Origin: Bacteroidales bacterium
GTDB lineage: Bacteria; Bacteroidota; Bacteroidia; Bacteroidales; UBA12170
Direction of reading: 5' to 3'
NCBI GenBank assembly: GCA_021157585.1
Contig: JAGGWH010000100.1
Location: forward strand, 1-35,522
DNA: 35,522 bases
Under the pieces are notes generated by a model that saw nothing but the letters and a program-made list of their open reading frames with translations, was not told where the DNA came from and ran no database searches. Both the position numbers and the translations under genes were made by a program. This document shows positions 34,072 to 35,522 of this stretch, piece by piece. Within the stretch, counting starts at the first letter, position 1; each line of letters opens with the position of its first letter.

Positions 34072-35301
34072 TTATTTGTATGATAATATTCTTTGTTCAC
34101 CTTCTAATTCTCGGTATACATTAACGTTATGAGAAACCTCAAGAGTTCCAAGATATTCTCCTTTATCGTTCCGCATGGCAAAGTATTCGATATGAATCAT
34201 TTTGCCACCCATATTGATCCAGAAAGGGGCTCTGTTTGCTTTTCCGGATTTAAAGTCATCAATAATTTTGTCCACAATATGAGCACTTGCTGGTGGATGA
34301 CAATTTCTTACATCTCTGTTTAAAATTGCTCTGTTGCGCTGAAAAATTCGTTCAGAACCTTGCGAAAAGTATTTTACTTTATCGTCTTTGTCAACGAAGG
34401 TCATATCAATTGGCAAGGTGTTTAATAGGGTCATCAATTCTTCAGGAGAAAAACTTCCAGAATGCAATTGAATATTTCCGCCTACTTTTTGAGCATCGTT
34501 AATGGATTCTTCTGCGGCCCCTTCAGGCTTCCATTCATCCTTAGGATCGTAAAGGCAATAGCCAATTTCGAGCGATTGTTTACTGATTTCATACCAATCG
34601 GCATCGGTGAGTTTATCATTTGACATAGGGAAAAGAATTTCTTCTTCTTTTACTGTCATTTCATCAACACCTATGGCTGCAGGGAGCAAAACTATTTCGG
34701 CAGAAGCCAATAATTCTTCGGCAGAAATATTTTCAGTTTTTAAGATCTCAATACCGCCTTTTATTAATTCGCGAATCTCATCATGTTTACCCCACATTAC
34801 TTTAGGTGGTCCGGTTATGCCTTGATTCTCTAAATAGGGAAAAAGTAAATATTCTTTTCTTTGATAATGTTTGTCAGCATCGAGCAAATCGTTAAAAAGT
34901 GCTCTTAGCGCCAATATATTTGTTTGAAAATTAGTTTCTGGATTATTCTCAATCGCTGTAAATAAATCTTTAACCTGCTGTACAACTTGTTTAAGCTCCT
35001 TATTTTCTTTAGTGAAAACATCAATTGGATGCCCGGGAGGAACATATTTGAAGCCAGACAGGTCAACATGCCCAGTCAGAACTTTCGAATGAGCGTCACA
35101 GAGTTTTAGTATTTCCTCTTCTGGAAGTCCTTCACTAATAAGCTCTTGCTCTACTTCAACAACTTCGCCATAAGGTATTTGACTTAGGCTCGAAAGCAAT
35201 TCCTCTCGAACATCTTCTTGAGAGCCACCTTCGTGAAGTTTTAATATCAACTCCTTTAATTGCTTCTTCCTTTCTGCAGAATTATTTATTAATTCACTCA
35301 T
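34072..35301 (-). CDS. DUF438–hemerythrin–PAS domain protein
   Basis: A 409-aa soluble protein. The ATG at 35301 is chosen: MSELINNSAERKKQLKELIL begins the DUF438 domain (about 10–80), while a frame extending to 35376 adds unrelated hydrophobic residues and overlaps the promoter. Residues 85–230 form a hemerythrin-like HHE bundle with H91, H145, E150, H173, and E219–E221 as likely di-iron ligands. Residues about 290–400 are a PAS domain with the family's NCHPPASAHIVD (333–344) and FWI motifs. The protein could sense oxygen, nitric oxide or redox state through iron or a PAS ligand; no kinase or DNA-binding output domain is attached. It leads a three-gene operon with DUF1858/DUF2249-like and DUF4395 proteins. 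Confidence 0.88.
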   Translation of the reverse strand: MSELINNSAERKKQLKELILKLHEGGSQEDVREELLSSLSQIPYGEVVEVEQELISEGLPEEEILKLCDAHSKVLTGHVDLSGFKYVPPGHPIDVFTKENKELKQVVQQVKDLFTAIENNPETNFQTNILALRALFNDLLDADKHYQRKEYLLFPYLENQGITGPPKVMWGKHDEIRELIKGGIEILKTENISAEELLASAEIVLLPAAIGVDEMTVKEEEILFPMSNDKLTDADWYEISKQSLEIGYCLYDPKDEWKPEGAAEESINDAQKVGGNIQLHSGSFSPEELMTLLNTLPIDMTFVDKDDKVKYFSQGSERIFQRNRAILNRDVRNCHPPASAHIVDKIIDDFKSGKANRAPFWINMGGKMIHIEYFAMRNDKGEYLGTLEVSHNVNVYRELEGEQRILSYK

Positions 35302-35345
35302 GTTTTTATTTTTATATATAGATATTGTAGTACTTAAATACCTGA

Positions 35346-35376
35346 CAAAAATAACGAGTTGTTTTTTAGATAACAA
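35346..35376 (-). promoter_or_regulatory. Full Bacteroidota promoter for the DUF438 operon
   Basis: On the minus strand TTG (35376→35374) is followed after 20 bp by TATTTTTG (35353→35346), giving both the −33 and −7 elements at standard spacing. The 5' leader to the ATG at 35301 is about 40 nt. Confidence 0.6.
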
Positions 35377-35522
35377 TCCCTATTATTTGGTATTTAATCT
35401 AAAGGATGTTTGTTTGAAATGGAATAAAATAAATTAAAAAGTGTCTATGAAGTTTCTGTATAGGTATGAACACTATTTGCTGCTGAGGGTAAATAATTTA
35501 CTCCAAACCAACAGATTAATAA
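35377..35522. other. Right-edge region without a confirmed gene
   Basis: 146 AT-rich bases upstream of the DUF438 promoter. A plus-strand ATG at 35447 stays open for 25 codons to the window edge (MKFLYRYEHYLLLRV…), with GTG at 35441 in frame. This is too short to tell a true gene start from chance, and no ribosome-binding site or −7 box is clear. Confidence 0.25.

Noticed and set aside
35447-35522. Start of a plus-strand gene at the right edge
   Set aside because: Only 25 codons are visible with no recognisable motif, ribosome-binding site or promoter.

Overview
This is a chromosomal segment of an AT-rich member of the Bacteroidota, probably an anaerobic or facultatively anaerobic Bacteroidales-like or marine lineage. 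The evidence is a type IX secretion (T9SS) C-terminal sorting domain, BACON-type lipoprotein domains, a SusD-associated-type ECF sigma factor fragment, a TPR/PD40/OmpA protein, and repeated −7 boxes of the Bacteroidota form TAnnTTTG just upstream of genes. HydE, an [FeFe]-hydrogenase maturase, points to anaerobic hydrogen metabolism. There are no rRNA or tRNA genes, no CRISPR array and no gene-free stretch longer than 300 bases.

Layout. 1–4548: the start of an ECF sigma factor, then a GH3/beta-lactamase fusion translationally coupled to an RhlE-type DEAD-box helicase, all on the minus strand. 4757–9798: a BACON lipoprotein (plus), then a lytic transglycosylase, RfbC and a lipoprotein prolyl oligopeptidase (minus). 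9935–13735: IspH, RecF, a DUF721/DciA-like protein and a FucP-type sugar transporter (plus). 13753–15460: a two-gene module of a D12-class adenine methyltransferase and an unrecognised protein with a PD-(D/E)XK-like residue pattern, probably a small restriction-modification system. 15509–19143: a proteostasis block of small heat-shock protein, Phe-rich lipoprotein and ClpB. 19414–25920: RimO, a CxxCH haem-binding protein, cardiolipin synthase, HydE and an OmpA-family envelope protein.

26041–26770 is the most unusual part. A Y1 (HUH) transposase gene is framed by perfect 19-bp inverted repeats, each containing a GGTGC-AGA-GCACC hairpin. Next to it lie a 26-bp-period tandem array of the same hairpin and a stem-swapped variant that keeps pairing and loop. 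This resembles a REP/RAYT (REP-associated tyrosine transposase) locus more than an ordinary IS200 copy.

26797–32385: RdgB and Ddl (minus) diverge from a tightly packed PASTA–T9SS-secreted protein–RluD operon (plus). 32448–35301: a MaoC-like hydratase and a DUF4395 / DUF1858-DUF2249-like / DUF438-hemerythrin-PAS operon (minus). That operon has the only promoter here with both Bacteroidota elements well placed, and it is a good candidate for a redox, nitrosative or Fe-S stress module.

Cell-envelope functions recur throughout (GH3, lytic transglycosylase, Ddl, PASTA, Cls, OmpA, RfbC), but they sit in separate transcription units. Start codons were moved inward from the longest frame where a signal peptide, lipobox, promoter box or family alignment required it.
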